NCBI GenBank assembly: GCA_003486385.1
Contig: DNFT01000129.1
Span: 1 to 14,887, forward strand
Reading direction: 5' to 3'
DNA: 14,887 bases
DNA from: Eubacterium sp.
GTDB taxonomy: Bacteria; Bacillota; Clostridia; Lachnospirales; Lachnospiraceae
Under the pieces are notes generated by a model. That model had not been told where the DNA came from, ran no database searches, and saw only the letters and a list, made by a program, of their open reading frames with translations. This document shows, piece by piece, positions 7,174 to 14,811 of the stretch; the first letter of the stretch is position 1; every line of letters begins with the position of its first letter. A program made the position numbers and the translations under genes.

Positions 7174-7197
7174 TTATCAAGGTGTAAATTTTGCACT
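7150..7197. promoter_or_regulatory. Two operator-like repeats spaced 31 bp apart
   Basis: 7150-7166 (AGTGTATTTTTTGCACT) and 7181-7197 (GGTGTAAATTTTGCACT) are similar 17-base sites, each an imperfect palindrome of the form GTGYA-N5-TRCAC. Their starts are 31 bp apart, about three helical turns, so dimers would sit on the same DNA face. One covers the promoter spacer and the other lies beside the -35. A third half-site, GGTGCAAA, lies in the ribosome-binding region. The HTH domain of the fused MntA is the obvious candidate binder. Confidence 0.65.
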
Positions 7198-7219
7198 TTC
7201 AAAAATCCAAAAATGTATT

Positions 7220-9139
7220 TTATATTCTCCCAAACTCCCTCACCGTCTCAATATACATCTGCGGCAGTCCGACATCATAGGACTTACCCTTTATGCAGCA
7301 GCCCATCATACCTGTTGTGGCACGAACCTCCTCAAGTGCATCCGTGAGCTGTATCTCACCGCAGCTTTCCTTATTTTCACGGATATTTTTTTCGAGAACC
7401 TTGTACACATCCTCCGTGAGGATATACTGCCCGAATACCGCAAAATACTTGCTGCCGTTCTTGCACCTGATGCCAAGATTCTCCTCTGCATAGTCCACTG
7501 TCGGCTTCTCATATATGCAGTCTAAGCGCATCTGCTCCTCCTTAGGGCTCTCCCACACGCCGTGCATAATGCCGTAATGAACCACCTGCTCCTTAGGCAC
7601 CTCATGCATGGATACCACCGGAAGCCCATAAGCCTCATAGCAGTCTATAAGCTGGCTTGAGCAGGTCTTTCCTATATAGGATTCATATATCATGTCTCCG
7701 AGAAGCAGAAGCACAGGTTCGCTCTCAGCGAAGTCCCTGCTCTGGTACACAGCGTGCCCGAAGCCTCTTCTCTCATCCTGGTATGCATAACGAATCATTC
7801 TGCCTATCTTCACCAGATTATCCTCGTACTTCTGCTTATCCTCAGGAAGCTTGTCATAATTTTCCTTGGACATAGGGGCAAAAAATGACTCATACAGCTT
7901 CTGCTCCTCACGTCCGATGATGAGACACACTTCCTCTATTCCCGACTGTACAAGCTGCTCTAAAAGCACCATGATAACCGGCTTGAAAAGCCCATCCTTA
8001 TCGAGAACCGGAAGAAAATCCTTCTTGATAGCCTTTGTCGCAGGGTAAAGTCTGGTTCCGAAGCCCGCAACAGGAATAACAGCCTTTCTCACCGCCTGCT
8101 TAGGCTTGAGCGTTAGCGGAAATGCCTCCATGCCACGCACATTGCTGAGATAATCTATGACAGCCTTCTGACATTCCTCATCCTTAGCAAGAAGCTGCAC
8201 TGTTCCGTCCCCCTGCGAGCCTACACCCTTGGCACCATATATCCACTTGTCAAGCTCCTTATCGGAAAGAACCGAGTGGAGAACCGGGGATTTAAGCTGT
8301 GACGGACATGCCGGGGCTACCTTTTTGTCAAAGTTTTCCTGCACCGTGCGCATCAGCTCTCCAAGTCCCTTTGCATCCCCTTCCTCTAACAGGCGCACTC
8401 CTTTTTCAATGTACTCCCTGTTATCAGCTCCGAGTGCCTCCTGAACCGCACGTTCCTTGTCATTCTGTGCAAAAGGGTAGCATTTGTTGAGGTCTGCAAG
8501 AATTTTTACCGTATCCTTTCCCGCCTTAAGGTCTGCAATTACCCAGTAGAATGTGCCTCCAAGCTTTATCGTCTGCACTCCCACCTCATTACTGTCAAAT
8601 GTCATGTGGACCGGCTTGACTCCGAATGCACAGGCCTGGTCAAGTCTGCCGCACCTTGACGGCGTCCTCTGCTCACCTATGAATGCAATATTCATCTCAC
8701 CGATTGTGTTTAACTTAAGCCCATATATCTGATTGAAGCCGCGTGCCGTCAGAACACATATAGCGGCACTTGAGGACAGTCCGCTCTTAATCGGGAGCGT
8801 GCGTCTGGTTATGTGAATCCTCAGACCGCCGACACAGTAATGCTCATTTATATATGAAGCCACACCTGCAACATAGGAAAAATATCCGCCCTCACACGCA
8901 GTCTTTCTAAGAACCTGCGTATCCATCGCACAGGTAAAGGTCTCCTCTCCAAGGTCACTCTCTATTATGAATTTATCCGCCGCCTCAACGGTGGCATATA
9001 TACCTTCCTCAATTCCTGTTACAATCGCCTCGCCCGGTATAATTGCCGAATTGATGTTCCGGTGAAGCCCCGCCCAGTCGCTATGCTCTCCGAACAGACA
9101 CAGACGTCCCGGCACGAACAGTTCTATTCTCTCAGACAT
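7220..9139 (-). CDS. Bifunctional GHMP sugar kinase / sugar-1-phosphate nucleotidyltransferase fusion
   Basis: A 639-residue soluble protein made of two enzymes. Residues 1-345 are a GHMP kinase: PGRLCLFGEHSDW (10-22) resembles the galactokinase sugar motif, PIKSGLSSSAAI (116-127) is the ATP loop, Asp167 lies in RLDQAC, and AKGVGSQGDG (303-312) is motif 3. Residues 350-639 are a GalU-like nucleotidyltransferase: AVIPVAGFGTRLYPATKAIK (353-372), then RRGFGHAVY and LLLGDMIY, where the aspartate would bind metal. Together they could turn a free sugar into sugar-1-phosphate and then an NDP-sugar, as FKP does for fucose but with the domains in the opposite order. The sugar and nucleotide are not deducible; galactose or a relative with UTP is a guess. 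AGAGGG precedes the ATG closely. The nearest genes on either side give no pathway context. Confidence 0.85.
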   Translation of the reverse strand: MSERIELFVPGRLCLFGEHSDWAGLHRNINSAIIPGEAIVTGIEEGIYATVEAADKFIIESDLGEETFTCAMDTQVLRKTACEGGYFSYVAGVASYINEHYCVGGLRIHITRRTLPIKSGLSSSAAICVLTARGFNQIYGLKLNTIGEMNIAFIGEQRTPSRCGRLDQACAFGVKPVHMTFDSNEVGVQTIKLGGTFYWVIADLKAGKDTVKILADLNKCYPFAQNDKERAVQEALGADNREYIEKGVRLLEEGDAKGLGELMRTVQENFDKKVAPACPSQLKSPVLHSVLSDKELDKWIYGAKGVGSQGDGTVQLLAKDEECQKAVIDYLSNVRGMEAFPLTLKPKQAVRKAVIPVAGFGTRLYPATKAIKKDFLPVLDKDGLFKPVIMVLLEQLVQSGIEEVCLIIGREEQKLYESFFAPMSKENYDKLPEDKQKYEDNLVKIGRMIRYAYQDERRGFGHAVYQSRDFAESEPVLLLLGDMIYESYIGKTCSSQLIDCYEAYGLPVVSMHEVPKEQVVHYGIMHGVWESPKEEQMRLDCIYEKPTVDYAEENLGIRCKNGSKYFAVFGQYILTEDVYKVLEKNIRENKESCGEIQLTDALEEVRATTGMMGCCIKGKSYDVGLPQMYIETVREFGRI

Positions 9140-9633
9140 ATTCCCTCTTTTCCGGATGACAATGTGCTTATGCGTCCTGCGCTTATCATCCCTGTTTTTA
9201 TTTATAATGTTTTTCTATTTGCTTTCTGACATTGTGCTTTTTAGTCTGATTCAATATTTTCGGGTAAAAATCAGCCTATACCCTTATAATTCTACCAGAC
9301 AATCCCCCATGTTGCAATTTTTTTGTGGAAAACGGACGTATAATGTACTACAATGAAGTCTGTGGGAGGGATATTTGCTCCCGTGTAATATAAAAACAGA
9401 TAATTGCGAAACTCTATTTGTATGAACCGTACGTTGTACAATTTTGCTAGTACCCTTCCGGACACGTTCTCACTCCTTGAACCCCGTAACGGTACATAAG
9501 CGGCTAAAATACAGCCGCTAAGAACCGACGGTGTTCAAAAGGTCCGGCAGGGTACTAGTAAAATTGCACAACTGTCTACTGTAAAATTGAGTTTCGCAAT
9601 TGCCTAAATATAAAAAATAAATCGGAGTCCACC
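9140..9633. other. 494-base intergenic region with divergent starts
   Basis: No credible gene lies here; a 66-codon plus-strand frame at 9156-9356 has no ribosome site or family features. The left part (9140-9300) should hold the minus-strand kinase promoter, but I see only weak candidates. A TATAAT at 9339-9344 on the plus strand is the best -10 for the carboxypeptidase gene, though no good -35 sits 17 bases upstream. A GGGAG/CTCCC stem (9364-9368 with 9378-9382) follows. The rest is the 200-nt hairpin at 9402-9601. If transcription starts near 9350, the gene has a leader of roughly 280 bases. Confidence 0.6.
9402..9601. repeat. 200-nt imperfect long hairpin (MITE-like element or structured leader RNA)
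   Basis: The two halves pair almost end to end. AATTGCGAAACTC (9402-9414) pairs with 9589-9601, plus four more pairs (9416-9419 with 9584-9587). 9433-9455 pairs with 9550-9572, 23 positions with one mismatch and one G-U. CCGGAC (9458-9463) pairs with 9542-9547, TTGAAC (9477-9482) with 9533-9538, CCGT (9484-9487) with 9528-9531, and CGGT (9490-9493) with 9524-9527. AGCGGCT (9499-9505) pairs with 9513-9519 around a 7-base loop. It encodes no protein. The terminal 13-bp inverted repeats suit a miniature transposon, but I see no clear target duplication. It matches no riboswitch class that I recognise. Confidence 0.75.
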
Positions 9634-11193
9634 ATGAACCATAGAATAAAACCACCGTCAAACATACTCAGCACATATACACGAAAGCACGGCCATCTGC
9701 GCACACTGTTCGTGCTAATCGCCTGCTTATCCATGCTCACACTCAATATCCGGCCGGATATTGTCTATGCAGATAATCAGTCCACGAACACGGACGAATA
9801 TCCGATACCACCTGAAATTGAGTCCGGCAACTGCATTCTTATGGATGCCGACAGTGGAATTGTCTTGTATGAAAAAAACAGCGACGAAAAATGTTACCCT
9901 GCCAGCGTCACCAAGCTGATGACCGCACTGATTGTCGCAGAAAATGCCAATCTGAGCGACACTCTGACCGTGAGCGCCAACGCAGTATCCAGCGTAAAAT
10001 ACGGCGACGCAAACGCAGGACTTAAGACAGGCGAGGAATTCAGTGTTGAACAGGCACTCAATATGATGCTTATTAAATCAGCGAATGATATTGCCTATGC
10101 TCTTGGCGAACATGTCGGAGGCTCGGTCGCCAATTTTGCCAATATGATGAACAAAAGAGCGGCTGAGCTTGGCTGTCTTAACACTCACTTTACCAATGCG
10201 AGCGGTCTTACCGATGTCAATCACTACACGACCGCCTATGATATGGCTCTTATATGCCGTGCGGTGCTTGATTACCCTGTCATTATGAATGCGATATCAT
10301 ATAAGAAATCATATTCCGTACCTCCGACGAACAAGACCTCCGACACACGTTATTACAGACTGTCGCACAGCATGGTAACAGGAAAGTACCTGTACGAATA
10401 TTGTATCGGAGGAAAAACCGGCTACACGGATGCCGCAGGACACACCCTTGCCACATTTGCACAGAAGGACGGAATCCGGCTGATATGCGTTATCTTCAAC
10501 TCAACCGATGAACAGCGCTATATTGATACCACTGCCTTATTTGAATATGGATTTAACAATTTTCACAAGCTTAATATCTCACAGAATGAGGATACCTTCA
10601 GCTTCAATCAGGGCTTAGGGCTGGGCGGTTTCGGAATAAGCGGCAGGGCCTTGAATATAAATTCGGATATATGCCTGTCCGTGCCGGACTCTGATTGTGT
10701 CATAATTCCGGTCAATGCCTCCTTCAGCGACCTGACCAAGGAAATTATATACAGACAGCACGGCAGCCTTTCAGATATGATAAACACCGACAGTGAAACG
10801 GCGTCAGCTGCTTCTGACGACAGCAATACCGCCTCAAGCATACTTGCAGATATCTATTACTACTACGGCGCACATGAAGCAGGACACACCAGCCTGTATT
10901 TTTCCGGGGCGGCAGCGTCCGGTGACATTCCTTCCGATAACCGGAAGCCAGCAGATGGCTCCGCTGCATCCGATAGCCAGATTCAATCCGGCGGCTCTGC
11001 TGCATCCGATTCAGCCCTCCCATACCTGGCATCGGACACCTCCGCCTCACCTCTGTCAAATGCGGTTACCGTGACCGGGCATTTTATCTACATCAACCTC
11101 TGGTTGTTCATCAGCATCGTATGTGTTTTTATTCTGATTGTGCTGTTACTTATTATAAATGCAAAAAAGAACCGCCATGGTCTGCGGTTCTGA
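9634..11193 (+). CDS. D-alanyl-D-alanine carboxypeptidase (peptidase S11, DacA-type)
   Basis: A 519-residue exported penicillin-binding protein that trims the last D-alanine from peptidoglycan stem peptides. An N-terminal hydrophobic signal (about 23-39) follows a basic stretch and ends near VYADNQ. The active-site motifs are all present: SVTK (Ser91-Lys94), SAN (149-151) and KTG (261-263). A Ser/Ala/Asp-rich linker (about 390-475) contains GSAASDS twice. It is followed by a real transmembrane helix (about 484-510) and a basic KKNRHGLRF tail, where many relatives have an amphipathic anchor helix. The protein should therefore be fixed in the membrane, facing the wall. CGGAG at 9623-9627 supports the start. 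The gene sits behind the 200-nt hairpin, and its last codons contain a hairpin terminator. Confidence 0.92.
   Translation: MNHRIKPPSNILSTYTRKHGHLRTLFVLIACLSMLTLNIRPDIVYADNQSTNTDEYPIPPEIESGNCILMDADSGIVLYEKNSDEKCYPASVTKLMTALIVAENANLSDTLTVSANAVSSVKYGDANAGLKTGEEFSVEQALNMMLIKSANDIAYALGEHVGGSVANFANMMNKRAAELGCLNTHFTNASGLTDVNHYTTAYDMALICRAVLDYPVIMNAISYKKSYSVPPTNKTSDTRYYRLSHSMVTGKYLYEYCIGGKTGYTDAAGHTLATFAQKDGIRLICVIFNSTDEQRYIDTTALFEYGFNNFHKLNISQNEDTFSFNQGLGLGGFGISGRALNINSDICLSVPDSDCVIIPVNASFSDLTKEIIYRQHGSLSDMINTDSETASAASDDSNTASSILADIYYYYGAHEAGHTSLYFSGAAASGDIPSDNRKPADGSAASDSQIQSGGSAASDSALPYLASDTSASPLSNAVTVTGHFIYINLWLFISIVCVFILIVLLLIINAKKNRHGLRF
11163..11191 (-). terminator. Intrinsic terminator of the exonuclease gene, inside the carboxypeptidase coding end
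   Basis: AGAACCGC (11168-11175) pairs with GCGGTTCT (11184-11191) around 8 bases. Read on the minus strand, it is followed directly by six Ts, a proper terminator for the exonuclease gene. On the plus strand the T-rich stretch comes later (TTTCTTTTT from about 11200), so it may also end the carboxypeptidase transcript. The stem is made of that gene's last codons. Confidence 0.8.
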
Positions 11194-12156
11194 TTATGAT
11201 TTCTTTTTCTGTCTCTTATCGCGACGGCGCTTGCGGACTTCCAGCTGTCTCTGCCTGACCTCCTCAGCGCCCGCCTCGCCTGTAAGCTTAAGCACCCTTG
11301 AGGCATAATACTTCCCGTTGTCATCCTCCCTGACTCTGAAACGCCCCTTGATATATCCATGCTCCTTACATTCGGCAAGGCAATAATGCATCTTGGAATT
11401 CATTGAGAACCAGCGAATCTTCTTCCGTGCGGTCTGTCCGCACAGATAGCACCTTGTGGACAGGAGGCGCGTATTGTTCACCAGCTCCTCCTTAGTATCA
11501 TACCCTTTGGTAATATATTTCTCATAGGTTCCGTAATTAACTCTTATCTCGTCCTTGACACCTGCAGGTATTCTATAGGTATCTATCGAAAAATATCCCC
11601 CTACCCTTCCAAAATCAATACCCTCAAAGACCTTAGCTGTATACTCCGCATCACTTATTGCACTGTGAAAGTCTATATTTTTCTCAATTCCCAGCATATC
11701 GACAGCCGTTTCCAGCGACCTTCTTGACTTTCCGTCTTCCTTGTCAATCGAAAAAAGCTTCTGTATATCATAGTAAAACAGCGGATATTCCAGGGGATTC
11801 CCTATGCCGAAATATTTCATGTTGCGCTGCAGCTCCACAAGATCCGAAGTCCCCCAGGTGCACATTCTGTACTCTCCGTCCGCACTGCACCAGTCAAGAA
11901 AATCCTTCACCGCATCCTCAAAATCCCTTCCGTCCTCCAAAAGCTCCTCCGTGACATGCGTAAGCCCCTTCGCAATATAGTGAAGCTCCTTGTATACCTT
12001 CGGCTTAATATAACACGAAAAGCTGTCGATACGCTGCCTATCATCATCCAGCTTCACGGCACCTATCTCAAATATCTCGAACGGAAGCTCCGCAACCTCA
12101 TCGCTCTTGCCGTTCGGACACTGATTCCATTCCAAATCAAATACAATATATCTCAT
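11194..12156 (-). CDS. DEDDh 3'-5' exonuclease with C-terminal four-cysteine motif
   Basis: A 320-residue protein from the ATG at 12156; upstream frame continuation to 12222 lacks homology-like sequence. Residues 1-180 form an RNase T/DnaQ-type exonuclease fold similar to KapD. FDLEW gives Asp7 and Glu9, WGTSDL gives Asp105, and FHSAISDAEYTA gives His164 and Asp169, so the DEDDh set is complete. Residues 236-263 hold CYLC and CLAEC, four cysteines that could bind zinc, followed by HGYIKGRFRVR. The tail (305-320) is very basic, suggesting nucleic-acid contact. GAGG lies rather far upstream (14 bases), so translation may be modest. The substrate (DNA or RNA) is unknown. The gene converges on the carboxypeptidase gene with no bases between the stop codons. 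Confidence 0.85.
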   Translation of the reverse strand: MRYIVFDLEWNQCPNGKSDEVAELPFEIFEIGAVKLDDDRQRIDSFSCYIKPKVYKELHYIAKGLTHVTEELLEDGRDFEDAVKDFLDWCSADGEYRMCTWGTSDLVELQRNMKYFGIGNPLEYPLFYYDIQKLFSIDKEDGKSRRSLETAVDMLGIEKNIDFHSAISDAEYTAKVFEGIDFGRVGGYFSIDTYRIPAGVKDEIRVNYGTYEKYITKGYDTKEELVNNTRLLSTRCYLCGQTARKKIRWFSMNSKMHYCLAECKEHGYIKGRFRVREDDNGKYYASRVLKLTGEAGAEEVRQRQLEVRKRRRDKRQKKKS

Positions 12157-12179
12157 ATTAACTATCCAATCCTCACTTC

Positions 12180-12222
12180 CCCGGCATCCATATCCGGGAG
12201 CTGCCCGCAGCATTCCGGGCAT
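12180..12222 (-). other. Two small GC-rich hairpins in the exonuclease leader
   Basis: On the minus strand, GCCCG and CGGGC pair around 8 bases, and just downstream CCCGG and CCGGG pair around 9 bases. Both lie between the promoter (12266-12294) and the ATG at 12156. No T-run follows, so they are not terminators. They may shape the leader or delay the ribosome. Confidence 0.35.
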
Positions 12223-12265
12223 TTTTGTATCAAGTCACTGACACACAGCTTTAAAAACATTTATC

Positions 12266-12294
12266 ATTATATAAAAAAATTCTATTACTAGCAA
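12266..12294 (-). promoter_or_regulatory. Promoter of the exonuclease gene
   Basis: On the minus strand, TTGCTA (12294-12289) and a perfect TATAAT (12271-12266) are exactly 17 bases apart, about 110 bases before the ATG at 12156. It is back-to-back with the promoter at 12365-12393, which has the same -35 hexamer. Confidence 0.75.
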
Positions 12295-12364
12295 TGTTTT
12301 TTTACCGAAAGCAGCTTTAAGTATTCCGGATAACTTTCTTTACCAAACCTTAGTTTCTGTTTCG

Positions 12365-12393
12365 TTGCTACATATTAATATTGGTAGTATAAT
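12365..12393 (+). promoter_or_regulatory. Promoter of the c-di-GMP enzyme gene
   Basis: TTGCTA (12365-12370), a 17-base spacer and TATAAT (12388-12393). A short stem, GTGCTT/AAGCAC (12406-12411 with 12418-12423), lies near the expected 5' end of the transcript. AAGGAG (12438-12443) is the ribosome binding site of the gene at 12451. Confidence 0.75.
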
Positions 12394-12450
12394 TATTTTT
12401 GTGGTGTGCTTAAATGAAAGCACTATCATGACCCCACAAGGAGACCTTTA

Positions 12451-14682
12451 ATGAATATAAACTTTAAGAAAAAAGGCTATAAAATCGCCTTAATATCTTT
12501 AATAATATTAATTCTTTTCTTTTTTTCCGTAATTTATTGCACCAAACAAATAAGCAATGAGCTGGAGCACCAGCTTGAAACTAATCTTATTGACGTTGCC
12601 AACCAGAATGCTCTTGCCATAAGCAACCAGCTCAATGACAACTACATGCTTTTAGATAGTCTTTTTGCCGAGATTAAGGAGCTTCCCGGCGACATATCCG
12701 GAAACGTCATGCTTCTCAAGGGCTTTGTTAAGGCTGATAATCTAAAACGCGTAACCTACTGTACCCCGGACGGAACAGCCTACACCACAGACAATGTCGG
12801 AACGAACCTATCCTACAGGGAGTTTTTCAAAAGAGGCCTGCAGGGCAAGTCGACCATCACCGGTGTACTGACAGATGCCCTCCGTCCTGATACCGATGAA
12901 AAAATCATTATTTTCTCATCCCCTATGTATGACGATACAACGAATGAGCTTCTCGGTGTTTTCGGTCTTGTGTATGACGCTGAAGTCATCAATGCCTCCT
13001 TGCAGGTGGAATGCTTTGAAGGGCAGGGCTGCAGCTTTGCCACCAATGAAGCCGGTGATATATCCATTGCCATGGGTTATGATTCCATACAGCTTTCACA
13101 GAACCTGTACACCGACATATTATCCAGGAATCCCGGCAACACAGAGGTAATCAATACCATCCGCCGCGATATTTCCTCCAACACACCTAACCTCGGAAAA
13201 TTATTTATAGATTCGGTTGAATACTACTACTACAGAACGCCTATTCTTATCGCCGATGGGGAGATTGTCTGGAATGTGTTCACGCTGGTTCCTACCGGTT
13301 ATTTATTACAGCGCCTTAAACCTGTCCGCAACATAATGTACCTTATGATATTCCTAAGTATCTTTTTGGTTATTGCGGCAATGGTATCTTACCTGATTAT
13401 ATTCAGCTCCCAGAGGCGCCTTGTACAGCGTCTCGCTTACAGAGACTCCTTGACCGGAGGTGCCAATTATGCATACTTTAAAAGGCAGCTTCTCACTAAG
13501 TCCAGAATCCGCTGCGGATATATAATCTCAATGGATATCCAGCATTTTTCGAATATCACCATAACTGCCGGAAGTGCTGCCGCCGATGACATGATTAAGA
13601 AGACATGGGAGCTTATAAAACAATCGATAAAAGATAATGAATATGCTGCCCGCGTGAGGGACGATTACTTTGTAATGCTGCTCAATATGTCAGATGACAC
13701 CAATGTTTCAAGACGTCTTAAACAGCTCTCCGATGAGGTACATGACCTCGCTATAGCTTATGATGCACCCGGAGTAAGAGCCTGCTTCGGAATATATCCT
13801 ATGGAGGACATAACAGCTCTTGATGATTCATACAATAAGGCCAAGATCGGATGTGAATTTGCCAAGGAACGGCACGATAAATGCTATGCCTTCTATAGTG
13901 AGCTTGACCATGAGGAGCTTCTCAAAAACCAGCAGCTTGAGGAGCGTTTTGATTTTGCCATATCCAACCATAACTTTGAGATATGGTATCAGCCTAAATA
14001 CTCAGCATCAACCAAGGAAATTGTCGGCTCTGAGGCACTGGTACGCTGGCGTGAGACAGATGGCAAGCTCATTCCGCCCGGACGCTTCATACCGCTTTTT
14101 GAGCGCGACGGCTACATATCGCGCCTTGATGAATATGTGTTCAGGGAGGTATGCCATAAGCAGAAATACTGGTTGGATAAGGGCTTCAAGGTATGCCCTG
14201 TGTCTGTCAACATAAGCCGTGCGACAATCTACGGTGCCAATGTCGTCGATAAATACCTTGGTATACTTGATTCCTTCGAGCTTCCTCACGAATACATACA
14301 ATTGGAGGTGCTTGAGAGTGCCATTTCGGGAAAAGCAGACATTGCCAGGATTCTCGAACATTTCCGCCTTAGCGGTGTTCGCATATTGATGGATGATTTC
14401 GGTACAGGCTACTCATCACTGGCAACACTCAACATGCACTGCTTTGACACACTGAAGCTCGACAAGAGCCTTATCGACTGCATAGGCGAGAAGGACGGCG
14501 AAACACTGCTCCACTACGTTATCAAGATGGGACGTCATCTTGGACTGCACATCACGGCTGAAGGAGTCGAATACGAATCCCAGCTCTCCTATCTTCAGGA
14601 ACAGAACTGTGATGACATTCAGGGCTACCTCTTCTCGAAACCGCTTCACGTCATGGACTATGAAAGACTTATTACCGTATAG
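12451..14682 (+). CDS. Membrane-bound Cache-GGDEF-EAL protein, probable c-di-GMP phosphodiesterase
   Basis: A 743-residue signalling protein. TM1 (about 11-30) and TM2 (about 296-318) enclose an extracellular sensor of about 265 residues that resembles a Cache domain (TPDGTAYTTDNVG, YREFFKRGLQGKSTI). A GGDEF domain follows (about 325-485), but its signature is RDDYF (403-407), so cyclase activity should be lost; it may bind GTP or only regulate. The EAL domain (about 495-743) keeps EALVRW (Glu528), Asn587 in VNIS, Glu619, DDFGTG (Asp648-Asp649), Lys672, Glu704 and Gln724, all needed to hydrolyse c-di-GMP. It likely lowers c-di-GMP in response to an outside ligand, affecting motility or surface growth. 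It has its own promoter and no partner gene nearby. Confidence 0.9.
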   Translation: MNINFKKKGYKIALISLIILILFFFSVIYCTKQISNELEHQLETNLIDVANQNALAISNQLNDNYMLLDSLFAEIKELPGDISGNVMLLKGFVKADNLKRVTYCTPDGTAYTTDNVGTNLSYREFFKRGLQGKSTITGVLTDALRPDTDEKIIIFSSPMYDDTTNELLGVFGLVYDAEVINASLQVECFEGQGCSFATNEAGDISIAMGYDSIQLSQNLYTDILSRNPGNTEVINTIRRDISSNTPNLGKLFIDSVEYYYYRTPILIADGEIVWNVFTLVPTGYLLQRLKPVRNIMYLMIFLSIFLVIAAMVSYLIIFSSQRRLVQRLAYRDSLTGGANYAYFKRQLLTKSRIRCGYIISMDIQHFSNITITAGSAAADDMIKKTWELIKQSIKDNEYAARVRDDYFVMLLNMSDDTNVSRRLKQLSDEVHDLAIAYDAPGVRACFGIYPMEDITALDDSYNKAKIGCEFAKERHDKCYAFYSELDHEELLKNQQLEERFDFAISNHNFEIWYQPKYSASTKEIVGSEALVRWRETDGKLIPPGRFIPLFERDGYISRLDEYVFREVCHKQKYWLDKGFKVCPVSVNISRATIYGANVVDKYLGILDSFELPHEYIQLEVLESAISGKADIARILEHFRLSGVRILMDDFGTGYSSLATLNMHCFDTLKLDKSLIDCIGEKDGETLLHYVIKMGRHLGLHITAEGVEYESQLSYLQEQNCDDIQGYLFSKPLHVMDYERLITV

Positions 14683-14740
14683 ACCTGAAGTACGCCGAAT
14701 TATTTTCTACAGGCATATGGTTTTAAGGTATTGTTGTGTT

Positions 14741-14793
14741 ATGATTCGGGTGTCAAAACATGCAGTATATACCTAGCTGTGTATAACGTATTA
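14741..14793 (-). repeat. Right arm of the 53-bp inverted repeat
   Basis: The reverse complement of 1-53 with three differences. It holds a TATAC/GTATA hairpin (14768-14772 with 14781-14785). It starts about 60 bases after the stop of the c-di-GMP enzyme gene. The sequence ATACCTAGC in it (14769-14777) recurs at 14851-14859 in the hairpin region that follows. Confidence 0.85.
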
Positions 14794-14811
14794 TATTTAT
14801 GCATATCACGA

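Noticed and set aside
9156..9356. 66-codon hydrophobic plus-strand frame
   Set aside because: It has no ribosome binding site, overlaps promoter-like AT-rich sequence, and its hydrophobicity follows from T-rich codons.
9402..9601. A known riboswitch upstream of the carboxypeptidase gene
   Set aside because: I see none of the conserved cores of the cobalamin, TPP, SAM, lysine, c-di-GMP or T-box classes; a covariance-model search would settle it.
12157..12222. N-terminal extension of the exonuclease from the ATG at 12222
   Set aside because: The extra 22 residues look non-coding, coincide with two GC-rich hairpins, and the exonuclease motif normally starts at MRYIVFDLEW.
1..14793. The whole window as a composite transposon or integrative element
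   Set aside because: No transposase, integrase or target duplication is visible, and the block holds core genes such as trmB and a D-Ala-D-Ala carboxypeptidase.
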